NCBI GenBank assembly: GCA_016946835.1
Contig: JACVTC010000020.1
Location: forward strand, 153,501-217,500
Length of the DNA: 64,000 bases
From: Neocallimastix lanati (nom. inval.)
Lineage: Eukaryota; Neocallimastigomycota; Neocallimastigomycetes; Neocallimastigales; Neocallimastigaceae
Reading direction: 5' to 3'
The position numbers and the translations under genes are program-made. The notes under the pieces are model-generated. The model made no database searches and was not told where the DNA came from. It saw only the letters and a program-made list of their open reading frames with translations. This document shows, piece by piece, positions 38,554 through 51,029 of this stretch (its first letter is position 1; each line of letters opens with the position of its first letter).

Positions 38554-38690
38554 GTAATTCTTGACTTAAAAGATAAAAAATGTAGAGTTACTATTATAAA
38601 GAAATCTTGAAACCTCCCCTCGTACTACTAGACTGGCACATTTATTGATGCCAAATTGTATTTCATTATTTCTAGCCCATCACTAATAGT
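36276..38690 (-). pseudogene. LINE-like non-LTR retrotransposon fossil
   Basis: On the minus strand the region holds blocks of a LINE-type RT in coding order. At 38580-38660 it reads F-G-I-N-K-C-A-S-L-V-V-R-G, and at 38450-38520 C-Y-T-Y-L-G-V-S-F-S-N-D-L-E-F-E-T-D. This is the F-G-x-x-K-C ... Y-x-Y-L-G pattern downstream of the catalytic box. A C-terminal block (37500-37600) reads K-F-N-A-R-V-T-K ... H-G-L-K-T-T-V-Q, and R-L-E-H lies near 37420. The C-terminal part recurs at 57880-58560. Expanded T-tracts (37434-37487, 37881-37919, 38523-38550) separate the blocks. The catalytic Y-x-D-D region is missing. A 75-bp direct duplication lies at 37016-37195. It is clearly dead. Confidence 0.65.
37016..37195. 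repeat. Two-copy direct duplication of ~77 bp
   Basis: ATTATTATCACTAATTCTAC...TATTAATATTATAATA occurs twice, separated by a T-tract of about 22 nt. The two copies look identical. Confidence 0.8.
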
Positions 38691-39451
38691 AATTTAAATA
38701 TTTTCAAAACACATTATAATCATTAAAGAGCAATATTATTTATTTTTCACTATCCCTAATATTAATATTAATATTTTCATAACATTACAATCATTAAACA
38801 GCAATATTTTTATTTTTCACTATCACTAATAGTAATATAAATATTTTCATAACATTGTAAACATAATACACTATAACATTAAAATTAATAATTAAAAAAT
38901 TACACTTTTAAATTATTTATTTTTTTTTTTTTATTATAAAAATTACACTTTTAAATTATTTATTTTTTTTTTTATTATAATTATATATATTTTTTATTTT
39001 AAAATAAAATTATACTCTTTAATTTTTCTAATAAAATTATATACATACATATATATATATATATTTTTTTTTTAGAAAAAAAAATATATTTTTAATTTCT
39101 TTTTTTTTTTTTAAAAAAAAAAAAAACTTTCTAATAAAATTAACATAAATTCAATAATGCTTATTAATTATAAATTTAAATAATATTTTATTGATTTATT
39201 TATTATAATTTTAAATAATATTTTATTTAAAATTTTTTATTATTTCGATAAAGTTATAATTATTAATATGGGGCTTTTCTCAATTTATAAATTTATAATT
39301 TATATATATTACAATTTCTTCTGCTTTACGAATAAATATTTTATAATAAATATTTTATAAAACTAATATTTTTTTTTTTTTATATTTATATTTATTTTTT
39401 TTTTAAAAAAAAATTTTATTAAAATTAAAAATATTATTTAATTTAATTTAT
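38691..39451. other. AT-rich DNA downstream of KTLP protein 2
   Basis: Three diverged ~75-bp direct repeats (TTTTCACTATCNCTAATA...ATATTTTCATAACATT) run from about 38680 to 38870. Two copies of AAAAATTACACTTTTAAATT lie at 38897-38980. The rest is A/T simple sequence. No gene. Confidence 0.6.
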
Positions 39452-41323
39452 TTAACCCCAAATCTTAGAACATCTTTCATTAATAGCTTGGCATTCAGTA
39501 AGTAAGGCTTCAGACCATGGCTTCTGCCAGCATGCATTTAATTCAGCATAACAAGCATCTGATTTCTTTTGTTTGCAACTCCAATCATCAAAAGCACAAT
39601 CACTTCCACTTGGTTGTTGAGTTGGTTGAGTTGGTTGAGATGGTTGGTTTTGTGGTAAAGTCTTTGGAGAACCAGTGTTTGGAAGAGTCTTTGTTTTTGG
39701 AAGAGTTTTAGCATTTGGAAGAGTCTTAGTAGCACCAGTGTTTGGAAGAGTTTTAGCGTTTGGAAGAGTCTTAGTAGCACCAGTGTTTGGAAGAGTTTTA
39801 GCATTTGGAAGGGTCTTAGTAGCACCAGTGTTTGGAAGAGTCTTTGTTTTTGGAAGAGTTTTAGCATTTGGAAGAGTCTTAGTAGCACCAGTGTTTGGAA
39901 GAGTTTTAGCATTTGGAAGAGTCTTAGTAGCACCGGTGTTTGGAAGAGTTTTAGCATTTGGAAGAGTCTTAGTAGCACCGGTGTTTGGAAGAGTTTTAGC
40001 ATTTGGAAGAGTCTTAGTAGCACCGGTGTTTGGAAGAGTTTTAGCATTTGGAAGAGTCTTAGTAGCACCAGTGTTTGGAAGAGTTTTAGCATTTGGAAGA
40101 GTCTTAGTAGCACCAGTATTTGGAAGAGTTTTAGCATTTGGAAGAGTCTTAGTAGCACCAGTGTTTGGAAGAGTCTTTGTTTTTGGAAGAGTTTTAGCAT
40201 TTGGAAGGGTCTTAGTAGCACCAGTGTTTGGAAGAGTTTTAGCGTTTGGAAGAGTCTTAGTAGCACCAGTGTTTGGAAGAGTCTTAGCGTTTGGAAGAGT
40301 CTTAGTAGCACCAGTATTTGGAAGAGTTTTAGCATTTGGAAGAGTCTTAGTAGCACCAGTATTTGGAAGAGTTTTAGCATTTGGAAGAGTCTTAGTAGCA
40401 CCAGTGTTTGGAAGAGTCTTTGTTTTTGGAAGAGTTTTAGCATTTGGAAGGGTCTTAGTAGCACCAGTGTTTGGAAGAGTTTTAGCGTTTGGAAGAGTCT
40501 TAGTAGCACCAGTGTTTGGAAGAGTCTTAGCGTTTGGAAGAGTCTTAGTAGCACCAGTATTTGGAAGAGTTTTAGCATTTGGAAGAGTCTTAGTAGCACC
40601 AGTGTTTGGAAGAGTCTTTGTTTTTGGAAGAGTTTTAGCATTTGGAAGGGTCTTAGTAGCACCAGTGTTTGGAAGAGTTTTAGCGTTTGGAAGAGTCTTA
40701 GTAGCACCAGTGTTTGGAAGAGTCTTAGCGTTTGGAAGAGTCTTAGTAGCACCAGTGTTTGGAAGAGTCTTAGCGTTTGGAAGAGTCTTAGAAGCACCAG
40801 TGTTTGGAAGAGTCTTTGTTTTTGGAAGAGTTTTAGCGTTTGGAAGAGTCTTAGTAGCACCAGTGTTTGGAAGAGTCTTAGCGTTTGGAAGAGTCTTTGA
40901 AGCGACATTGTTTGGAAGAGTCTTAGTAGCGCCGGTATTTGGAAGAGTTTTAGCATTTGGAAGAGTCTTTGAAGCGACATTATTTGGAAGAGTCTTAGTG
41001 GCTCCGGTGTTTGGAAGAGTTTTAGCATTTGGAAGAGTCTTTGAAGCACCAGTGTTTGGAAGAGTCTTAACGTTTGGAAGAGTCTTTGAGGCTACATTGT
41101 TTGGAAGAGTCTTTGAGGCACCAGTGTTTGGAAGAGTCTTAACATTTGGAAGAGTCTTTGAAGCGACATTGTTTGGAAGAGTCTTTGAAGCACCAGTGTT
41201 TGGAAGAGTCTTAACGTTTGGAAGAGTCTTAACGTTTGGAAGAGTCTTAGTGGCAGCTTCTGAACTTTCAGCCTGGAAAGCTAAAGCAATAACACATGCT
41301 AATAATACCTTACTGAATTTCAT
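39452..41323 (-). CDS. Secreted KTLP-repeat protein 2 with six-cysteine C-terminal module
   Basis: 623 residues, paralogue of the protein at 13254-15020. The signal peptide is M-K-F-S-K-V-L-L-A-C-V-I-A-L-A-F (cut probable after S-E-A, residue ~23). Residues about 24-555 are KTLP units in a 15-residue superunit (A-T-K-T-L-P-N-A-K-T-L-P-N-T-G), interrupted regularly by K-T-K-T-L-P. The early units use N-V, N-N-V-A-S and N-T-G-A-S spacers. No Asp or Glu occurs in the repeat. A Pro/Gln/Ser/Thr linker leads to a C-terminal module with spacing C-x6-C-x7-C-x6-C-x12-C-x6-C, 35 of 47 positions identical to protein 1 by my alignment. Nucleotide units are highly homogenised, suggesting recent unequal exchange. 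The function is unknown; secretion is well supported. Confidence 0.9.
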   Translation of the reverse strand: MKFSKVLLACVIALAFQAESSEAATKTLPNVKTLPNVKTLPNTGASKTLPNNVASKTLPNVKTLPNTGASKTLPNNVASKTLPNVKTLPNTGASKTLPNAKTLPNTGATKTLPNNVASKTLPNAKTLPNTGATKTLPNNVASKTLPNAKTLPNTGATKTLPNAKTLPKTKTLPNTGASKTLPNAKTLPNTGATKTLPNAKTLPNTGATKTLPNAKTLPNTGATKTLPNAKTLPKTKTLPNTGATKTLPNAKTLPNTGATKTLPNAKTLPNTGATKTLPNAKTLPNTGATKTLPNAKTLPKTKTLPNTGATKTLPNAKTLPNTGATKTLPNAKTLPNTGATKTLPNAKTLPNTGATKTLPNAKTLPNTGATKTLPNAKTLPKTKTLPNTGATKTLPNAKTLPNTGATKTLPNAKTLPNTGATKTLPNAKTLPNTGATKTLPNAKTLPNTGATKTLPNAKTLPNTGATKTLPNAKTLPNTGATKTLPNAKTLPKTKTLPNTGATKTLPNAKTLPNTGATKTLPNAKTLPNTGATKTLPNAKTLPKTKTLPNTGSPKTLPQNQPSQPTQPTQQPSGSDCAFDDWSCKQKKSDACYAELNACWQKPWSEALLTECQAINERCSKIWG

Positions 41324-43453
41324 TTTCTTTTATTGATAAATTTAAAATTGTAAATATAAATATATGTTTTATACTATTAAAATCTATTTAATAAATATAA
41401 TTAAATTTTTTTTTTTTGTTTTTTGTTTTAATTTTTTAGATTTATTATTTTTATTTAATATTATTAAATCTAATAATTCTTTTATAAAATTATTATAAGA
41501 TTATATCAAATAATCCTTTATTTAATTATATAAAAGATGTTCTTAAGTTAATAATTAACTTTAAAAAAAAAAAAAAAAAGGTAATTTTTATTCATTTATA
41601 TACTAAATTTTTTTAATATAAATAACTATATTAAAAAATACTTTCAAATATATTAAAAATATATATATATAAAAAAATAAAAAATTAATGTTAATACAAA
41701 AATATAAAAGATGAAACTTAATTTTCTTATTATTTCACGGTTTTAATAAATGAACATTAAATCAATAATTAAATTCTACCTGCTTTGTTTTTGTTTTTGT
41801 TTTTGTTTTTGTTTTATGTTCTTATAATACATTATAATATATAGATGACATATATTAACTGAATTATTTATTATTTAATAATTGTATTGAATCAAATTTT
41901 ATTTATTAAAATTTATTTATTAATAGTTATTATTAAAATTTATTATTAAAATTTATTTATTAATAGTTATTATTAAAATTATTAAAAGTTATTTGTTCAA
42001 ATGTATATTAAATTTTTTTTTAATTTGATAAAAAAAAAAAAAAACTTTAATAAGCTATATTTGTTATTGAAAATAAATTAAAATTTTTGTCACACAAATC
42101 ATCCTTATCTTATCTTATTCTTATTTATTTTTTATTTTTTTATTTTTTTTTTTATTTTATTTTTTATTTAGGAATGAACTTTATTCTTATTTATTTTTTT
42201 ATTTTATTTTTTATTTAATTTAATTTTAGGAATGAACTTTATTCTTATTTATTTTATATTTTATTTTTTATTTAGGAATGAATTGATTTCACAATTTGCT
42301 ATTGCTAAATTTGCTATTGCTAAATGTCTATCAAAGGCATGTCTCTCATTATAATTATCAATATAATTATATCAATATATAAAACGTTAAGAGGCAGTAT
42401 TAATAATATAATTTTTTCTTTTCTTTATTAATTTTATTGTATAAATATATATATTTTTTTATTTCGTTATGTATAAATGTATTCTTTTAATATGATAAAT
42501 GCTTTATAACAGTTTTTTTTTTTTTTTTTTTTTTTACTTTTATTTATTTATTTTATTTATAATAAAAAAGAATTAATAATATTAAAAATTTAATAATATT
42601 TATATTTTTTATTAATATAAACATATATTTTTAAAGGATATTTATTAACTAATACATTTAAAATAAAATAAAAAAAAAAATAATAATAATTTTAAATTAT
42701 TATTTTAAATATATATATATATATATAAAAAAGTGAACCCAAAAGATATAACGATTAAATATATTTATGGTAATTGTTGACTTCATAAAAATAACCGCAG
42801 TGATCATTACTTTTAAAAAAAATATATATATATATAAATAGATATTATATAAATAGATATTATGTAAAACCTTTATTATTGGATATAATTATATGAAGTT
42901 CAAACAAACGAATAAATCAATTCTATTATATTCTATTTCATTTCATTTCATTTTTATTTTTATTTTTATTCTATTTTATTTTATTTTTATTTTTATTTTT
43001 ATTTTTATTTCTTTAAAATGTAGAAAACAAATTTCAAATGTTTTATGAAAATTAACCTATAAAATTTTATATGTGAATTTTAATTTATAATAAATTAATT
43101 TTAATTTATCATATGAACTTTTAGTAGCTATTTTTGATTAATTCAATTTTATATTATTTTATTTTATTAATGTGAACTTTATATCTATTATTTATTATTC
43201 ATTATTTATTATTTATTATTTATTATTCCATTATTTATTATTAATAAATACTTATTTTATTTAGTTATTTTTTATTTATTATTCAAATATTTAATTATTT
43301 ATTATTTATCATTTATTAATAAAAAAATAATTGCTATGACATTTTTAATATTTTCAAATAATTATTATTTATTTTTTAATTAATATTTTATTTGATTTAT
43401 TAAAAGTTTTGATATTTTTTATATTTTCATCATAATATTAATTATTATCGTTA

Positions 43454-43503
<50 letters not shown>

Positions 43504-43750
43504 GTTATTTGTTATTTGTTATTTATTTATTTATTTATATTTTTTATAGAATTTTAATATTTAATAGATAAACCATAAAAAAAAAAAAAAAATACAGAAA
43601 AAATTTTTATATAATATTCCATAATTTCCAACAATAAAGCCATATTTTCAAAATAGAAACAAAGATACATCTTCTTTTGCTACATGTTATTTTTATTTTA
43701 TTTTATTTTATTTTTTTTAATTTTAAAATTTATATATTTATGTAATATTT
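41324..43750. other. AT-rich intergenic DNA
   Basis: Holds the presumed promoter of KTLP protein 2 (first few hundred bases, no distinctive motif). It also has a ~55-bp tandem repeat with AGGAATGAACTTTATTCTTATT (42165-42285, three units), a (TTTTG)n stretch (41787-41815) and a T53 tract at 43457-43499 region. No gene. Confidence 0.55.
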
Positions 43751-43754
43751 TTGT

Positions 43755-44285
43755 TTTATTTTCGGTGTGTACCTCCCTTGGTTTCAGCCCCCCTCTCCTC
43801 ATTGTCTATTTCTTGGCCGTAGAATAATTGAGGTGGTCACACACTTCCATATAGGCAGATATTGTCTCTTCTGGATAGCCTTACTAAAGCGTTTAACATT
43901 TGCGCTCTGACATACATATTATTAATGAGAATTTTTCAAGTATGCTTCTCCAATTCCTAACTTTTCTTTCAATGGAGTCGGTATAATTAAAACCATATTT
44001 AAACGTACTAGCACCCTTAGAAAATGCTTAAACGTCAGAAAGATTGCAATTTAGTATAATATAGCTGCATCACCAAGTAGAATATATATCTACATGGACA
44101 CATGAAATCATATACCCAAATGTTAGTTATTCCATTGTAAATTATATTAAAAGACAGTACTTGCGCAACCCTCTCAGGCCCACATTTAGTTCATTATCAT
44201 GTTTATCTTACTAAGGAAATTTAGAATAATACTACATATAAGGGAGATATGACTTACCTTTAACCCTAACCAGGGTTCGATTATT
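43755..44285 (-). pseudogene. LINE-like fossil, copy A
   Basis: A complex island homologous to 62410-62790. Shared words include GGTGTGTA, AGGCAGATA, GGATRGCCTTACT, GAGAATTTTTC and CTCCARTTC. The minus strand has a protein-like stretch F-N-Y-T-D-S-I-E-R-K-V-R-N-W-R (44000 downward) followed by M-Y-V-R-A-Q-M-L-N-A-L-V-R. This recalls the region after Y-L-G in LINE RTs, but the assignment is tentative. The coding is broken in both copies. Confidence 0.45.
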
Positions 44286-45100
44286 TATATTAATAATTGT
44301 TTTAAATCTTTACATTATCTTTATATATAATAATATATTAGAAATATATTATTATATATAAAAATTAATTAAAAATTTTTTTAACTTTAATTTTAACCAT
44401 AAAAGTAAATGATGTAAATTAATAATAATAAAATTATTCCTAATACTTTAACCGTTTTACATAAATATTTCATTTGTTTAATTGGTCTGCTTACATTATT
44501 CATGAAAATTAGACTTAAAAAAAAAAAAAAAAAAATTTTTATATTATATTAGTAAATATAAAGGTATCATCAAAACGGTCATATACCTTATAAAAGTATT
44601 TAGTATTAAAGATTTCAAACAGTTAAATATTAAAGATTTCAAACAGTTAAATATTAAAGATTTCAAACAGTTAAATATTAAAGATTTCAAACAGTTAAAT
44701 TTAATAGTTCTATGCCTTATATATTAAAAATTTTTAGCAAAATTTGATTTAATAATTGATTTTTTTTAATTCTTTTGGTTTGAAAAACTATATTTTAATT
44801 TAGTGACGATTAGTGTGACGTCCCTGAAGCGAAAATTTTTAAAATTGCGTGGAGATATATAAAGCTATTTGGATCATTATATATTATATATTATATATTA
44901 TTTATTAATAGTTTTTAATTATTATTTAATATTTAATCATTATTTAGGAATTTTTATTTAATTACTTATTATTATTATTATTATTATTAGTATTAATTAT
45001 TTATTATTTATTTGTTTCTATTGGTATGTATTATTATTTAATTTGTAATAATATAAAACAAAGCACCAATAAATATAAAACAAAAAGTTTCATATTTTCG
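44286..45100. other. AT-rich DNA with a 24-bp tandem repeat
   Basis: A 24-bp unit (AGTTAAATATTAAAGATTTCAAAC) is repeated about four times at 44604-44700 with no mismatches seen. A small complex stretch at 44795-44875 (GACGTCCCTGAAGCGAAAA) has no assignable content. Confidence 0.7.
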
Positions 45101-45119
45101 ATAAATTAAATAAATAATT

Positions 45120-45590
45120 ACTAAATCTTATAATAAATAATTGAATAATAAATAATTGAATAATAAATAATAAATAATAAATAATAAATAATAAATAATA
45201 AATAATAAATAATAAATAATAAATAATAAATAATAAATAATAAATAATAAATAATTGAATAATAAATAATTGAATAATTAATAATAAATAATAAATAATA
45301 ATAATAATAATAAATAATAAATAATAAATAATAAATAATAAATAATAAATAATAAATAATAAATAATAAATAATAAATAATAAATAATAAATAATAAATA
45401 ATAAATAATAAATAATAAATAATAAATAATAAATAATAAATAATAAATAATAAATAATAAATAATAAATAATTGAATAATAAATAATAAATAATAAATAA
45501 TAAATAATAAATAATTGAATAATTGAATAATTGAATAATAGATAATAAATTATAAATAATAAATAATAATAATAAATAATAAATAAATTG
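45120..45590. repeat. (AATAAAT)n heptamer array
   Basis: Reverse-strand form of the TTATTTA heptamer with TTGAATAA interruptions, 470 nt. Long open frames through it are artefacts of the 7-bp unit. Confidence 0.9.
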
Positions 45591-48430
45591 TACTACTATA
45601 TTCATATTACTAAATATAGTAATATATTAAGTAACTAAAATAATGTGTTACAAATTTAAGTATTAATAATATTAAATTATTTACTTTCTTGGATTCGTCA
45701 ATATAAAAATATACATAACATAATATAAATAAAAATATACAAAATATATAAATAAAAATATACAAAATATATAAATAATCTAATAGTAATATAATATATA
45801 TAAATTTGTATTAAAACGTGAATTTTTAATATATTTTAATATAAAATAAATCTATTACAAATATAATTTAATATAAATAAATTCAAGTCCTAATATATAT
45901 TTATAATATAATATATTTAATATTAATATATTCAAAAATATAAATGAAATAAATAAAAAAAAAATAATATTTCTTTTTTTTTTTTTTTTGTCATTTGTAA
46001 TTTTTAATAATCGGAAGTTAAAAAAAAAAAATAAAAAAAAATTAAATTATTTTCACTTTTTTTTTAATATTAGTTATAATTAATATATGTCATTTTAGTA
46101 AATAAAAAAAATATAAAATAAAAATTTAATGACATTTCATTCATTATTGAGAAAAAAACATATATTTAACATATTTTTTAAAAAAAAGAAAATTAAATCA
46201 AATAATATTTAAAGTATATGTACATAATCCATAATTAAATAAAAATTATCTTAAAGGTTTTACTCAATCATTTATCATATTACTTTATATATTTATGATT
46301 TGTATATAGTTTTATTATATTAATTCAGTATATAATATAAAATCCATGTGTTTTTTATTATTTGTAGGAATTATGATTTGTATATAGTTTTATTATATTA
46401 ATTCAGTAAATAATATAAAATTCATGTGTTTTTTATTATTTGTAGGAATTATAAAGTACATTTTAAGCATTTTAATATATATGCTATATCATTTATTAAT
46501 GTTTAAAATAATTCATTCCCTTAATTTTTTTTAAATAATTCTTAAATCAAATCTCATATCTTCCAAAGAAAGCTAAATTTTAAATTTTAAATTTGATATT
46601 TTATATTTTATATTTCTATATTTATTATATTTTATATTTCTATATCTATATTTATTATATTTTTTATTTATTATATTTTATATTTTTTATTTATTATATT
46701 TTATATTTTATATTTCTATATTTCTATCATATTTATTTCATCATATATTATTTATTAAATGCTTATGTAATTATAAAAGTTTAAAAACCTTAAAAATATT
46801 AATTAGAGTGACATTACAGAAAAATTCAATTTATCGTGTTAAAATCATTTTTTGTTTTTTAATTCCAAAAAAAAACTTTCATTTAATTTTGGTAAATTTA
46901 GAAATAATAATTGTATATTATAATTATCCTCGAATATAACTGGTGTAAATAATAAAATATAACAGTATATGATAATATTAAATAATACAAAAATACAATA
47001 ATAAATTATATATAATTAATTCTATGATTTGAAAAACAATAATACAATAATAAATAATAAATAAATAAATAATAAATAATAAATAATAAATAATTAAATA
47101 ATAAATAATAATTCATTCTATAATTCATGAAGTGTTGATGTTCATCAAAATTTATAAAATTTTTTTTTAATTAATATTATTCCTCATTAAAAGTCAAAAT
47201 TTATAAAATTTTTTTTTAATTAATATTATTCCTCATTAAAAGTCAAAATTTATAAAATTTTTTTTTAATATTATTCCTCATTAAAAGTCAATGATAAGAA
47301 TAAAATTAAAATATTTTTAAATGTATAAGGAATAATATTGTGTATTATATATTATGTATCATGTATTTAATAATAAATAATTATGTATTATGTAATTAAA
47401 CAACTTATTATTTATAATTTATTATTCAATTATTTATTTATTTGATTATTTATTTATTTATTTATTAATAAATACTCTTTTTGAAGTTATGATTAAAAGT
47501 ATTCATGATTTAAATATATGAAGTAATGATATCCATAACAAATTAGAATGCATATAAATATAACTAAAAATAAAAATAAAATAAAGTAAAATAGAATAAA
47601 ATAAAATAAATAGTAAAGGAATAAAAAATAATAAATTATTAAAAGTAAAATAAAATAAAATAAATAGTAAAAGTAATAAAAAATAATAAATTATTATTAA
47701 AAGTAAAATAAAATAAAATAAAATAGATAGTAGAATATAAAAAATAATAAAAACATGGATTAAATAAAATAAAGTAGCAAATATTTTAAATGTCATCTAT
47801 TTAATATATATTTATATATAGTATTTATATATATATATATTATATAATTTTGTATTATTATTTTGTTATTTAAATTTTAAAACTTTTATTTTATTTTATA
47901 TAATAAGAAATAAAATATAAATTTATTTCCTTTTTTAAATGCCGTAACAACTAATGACCATTTACATACACCAAATTACACTTTCTTTTTCTGGATAAAT
48001 AATATTTTTAATATATATATTTTGTATCAAAGTAAATTTTTTTAGTTAATTTTAAAATCTCATTTATTTTATGATATTTTATATTTTATTATTATTTCCT
48101 CATAAATAGCATTAACAAATGATTATCATTTTCATATTTCAAGTAATACTTTTTTTTTCTTTTTCTTTTTCTAAATATATTATAATTCATTAAAATGTTC
48201 TAAAGTAGTATTTTTTACAATGGAACAAATAATATCTACTTTATATTTCAGTTTTAATTCTTTTTAATTCTTCCTTTTTAATTTTAGTATTTAAGATTTA
48301 CCACTTATTTAATTAATTAATTAATTGGCATTCGGTTATGCGAACGTTTCAGACATAATTTTAATTTTATCATCAGAGTCAGCTGGTATACATTTTTATT
48401 AATTATCAATAAAATTAGAGGAAAAAAAAA
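45591..48430. other. AT-rich intergenic DNA with local duplications
   Basis: Contains a perfect-looking 78-bp tandem duplication at 46295-46450, with a few substitutions between copies. Three ~49-bp units with TATTATTCCTCATTAAAAGTC lie at 47146-47290. One minisatellite core lies at about 47460-47483. TATTTTATA-rich stretches cover 46593-46760. A small complex island is at 48325-48400 (GGCATTCGGTTATGCGAACG). No gene. Confidence 0.55.
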
Positions 48431-48432
48431 AT

Positions 48433-50310
48433 ATTTGATATATTTATTATTTATTATTTATTATTTATTATTTATTATTTATTATTTACTATTTATTATT
48501 TATTATTTATTATTTATTATTTACTATTTATTATTTATTATTTATTATTTATTATTTATTATTTATTATTTATTATTTATTATTTATTATTTATTATTTA
48601 TTATTTATTATTTATTATTTATTATTTATTATTTATTATTTATTATTTATTATTTATTATTTATTATTTATTATTTATTATTTATTATTTATTATTTATT
48701 ATTTATTATTTATTATTTATTATTTATTATTTATTATTTATTATTTATTATTTATTATTTATTAATAATTATTCTATTATTTATTTATTATTTACTTATT
48801 ATTTATTATTTATTATTTATTAATAATTATTCTATTATTTATTTATTATTTACTTATTATTTATTATTTATTATTTATTATTTATTATTTATTATTTATA
48901 ATTTAATTATTTAATTATTTATTATTTATTATTTATGATTTATTATTTATGATTTATTATTTATTATTTATTCTTTATTCTTTATTATTTATTATTTATT
49001 ATTTATTGTTTATTATTTATTATTTATTAATAATTATTCTATTATTTATTTATTATTTACTATTTATTATTTATTATTTATTATTTACTATTTATTATTT
49101 ATTATTTATTATTTATTATTTATTATTTATTATTTATTATTTATTATTTATTATTTATTATTTATTATTCAATTATTTATTATTTATTATTTATTATTTA
49201 TTATTTATTATTTATTAATAATTATTCTATTATTTATTTATTATTTACTTATTATTTATTATTTATTATTTATTATTTATTAATAATTATTCTATTATTT
49301 ATTTATTATTTACTTATTATTTATTATTTATTATTTATTATTTATTATTTATGATTTATTATTTATGATTTATTATTTATTATTTATTCTTTATTCTTTA
49401 TTATTTATTATTTATTATTTATTGTTTATTATTTATTATTTATTAATAATTATTCTATTATTTATTTATTATTTACTATTTATTATTTATTATTTATTAT
49501 TTATTATTTATTATTTATTATTTATTATTTATTATTTATTATTTATTATTTATTATTTATTATTTATTATTTATTATTTATTGTTTATTATTTATTATTT
49601 ATTATTTATTATTTATTATTTATTATTTATTATTCAATTATTTATTATTTATTATTTATTATTTATTATTTATTATTTATTATTTATTAATAATTATTCT
49701 ATTATTTATTTATTATTTACTTATTATTTATTATTTATTATTTATTATTTATTATTTATTATTTATAATTTAATTATTTAATTATTTATTATTTATTATT
49801 TATGATTTATTATTTATGATTTATTATTTATTATTTATTATTTATTAATAATTATTCTATTATTTATTATTTATGATTTATTATTTATGATTTATGATTT
49901 ATTATTTATTCTTTATTCTTTATTATTTATTATTTATTATTTATTATTTATTATTTATTATTTATTATTTATTATTTATTATTTATTATTTATTATTTAT
50001 TATTTATTATTTATATTTATTATTTATTATTATTTATCATTTATTATTTATTATTTATTAATTATTATTTATTATTTATTATTTATTATTTATTATTTAT
50101 TATTTATTATTTATTTATTAATAACTCTTTTTTATTATTATTTATTATTTATTTATTATTTATTAATACTCTTTATTTATTATTTATTATTTATTATTTA
50201 TATTTATTATTTATTAATACTCTTTATTTATTATTTATTATTTATTATTTATATTTATTATTTATTATTTATTATTTATTTATTTATTATTATTTAATTA
50301 TTTAATTTTT
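48433..50310. repeat. Large (TTATTTA)n array with higher-order duplication
   Basis: Nearly 1.9 kb of 7-bp repeats with interspersed modules TAATAATTATTCTATTATTTA and TTTATTCTTTATTCTTTATT. The block beginning near 48940 recurs at about 49356 (offset ~416 nt) with the same order of variants. Part of it recurs near 49880. The array ends with TACTCTTTATTTATT units (50110-50230). Open frames here are repeat artefacts. Confidence 0.9.
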
Positions 50311-50784
50311 TTTTTTAATTACATTTAAATAACATATCTTTTTATGATTGCTAAAGCGGTCTATTCATTGATAATTATATTCTAAATTTAGATAATTAAT
50401 TTTTAAATAAATAAAAAAAAAAGTATATTTTTATATATTTTTATATATTTTTTTTTATTTTTTAGTATCGTGTTACATAAAAATAAAAATAATAAAAATT
50501 ATTTTAATATAATAAAAAATTATTTGAAACAATAAAAACAAAAAATTTTTTTTTATTTTTTTAGTAATTTTTTTTATTAAATTTTTTTATTTTTTACTAA
50601 AAAAAAAAAAAAATTAAATTTCAAATACAATAAAAGGAAAAAAATAAAAAAAATTAAAATTTATTTATTTATTTATTATTTATTTATTTATTAATAATAA
50701 AAAAAAATTAATAATAAAATTAAATTAAATAAAATTAAAAAATTATGATATAGATATAATATATATTATATATATAATATATAC
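50311..50784. other. AT-rich flank of the copia element
   Basis: Homopolymer and AT-rich sequence, ending in TATATATAATATATAC before the LTR. Nothing coding. Confidence 0.5.
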
Positions 50785-51029
50785 TGTTAAAGTTCAACAT
50801 AATATTTAAACTTTTGTACATTAAAGTATTATAAATATTTATAATATTTGATTAAGTAATAATTTGTATGTAAAATATAAAAAGAAAATTTTTTTTATGA
50901 AATTAATATTTTGAGTCTTTTTAAATACTTTTTTAAATCATATAAATTAATAAATAATAAATAAAATTTAATTGAAATAATAATACATATTGTTGTGTAC
51001 ACATCATATCTTATATTGACTCCTTAATA
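50785..51029 (+). repeat. 5' LTR of the copia element
   Basis: 245 nt, begins TGTTAAAG and ends CTCCTTAATA. Compared with the 3' LTR the terminal CA has become TA. A TATA-like word (AAAATATAAAAAG) about 95 nt in may serve transcription; this is inference. Confidence 0.9.

Noticed and set aside
39538-41049. 503-codon minus-strand frame (L-R-L-F-Q repeats)
   Set aside because: Alternative frame of the KTLP protein 2 repeat. The KTLP frame has the signal peptide and the conserved Cys module.
44255-44280. Possible tRNA or telomere remnant (TAACCCTAACC, GGTTCGATT)
   Set aside because: The B-box-like word has no matching A box or cloverleaf, and the CCCTAA pair is too short. It belongs to a fossil repeat also seen at 62780.
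48435-50297. Several Leu/Ile/Tyr-only open frames, also at 18756-19301 and 45090-45605
   Set aside because: Pure translations of the TTATTTA heptamer. No start context, composition or homology supports a protein.
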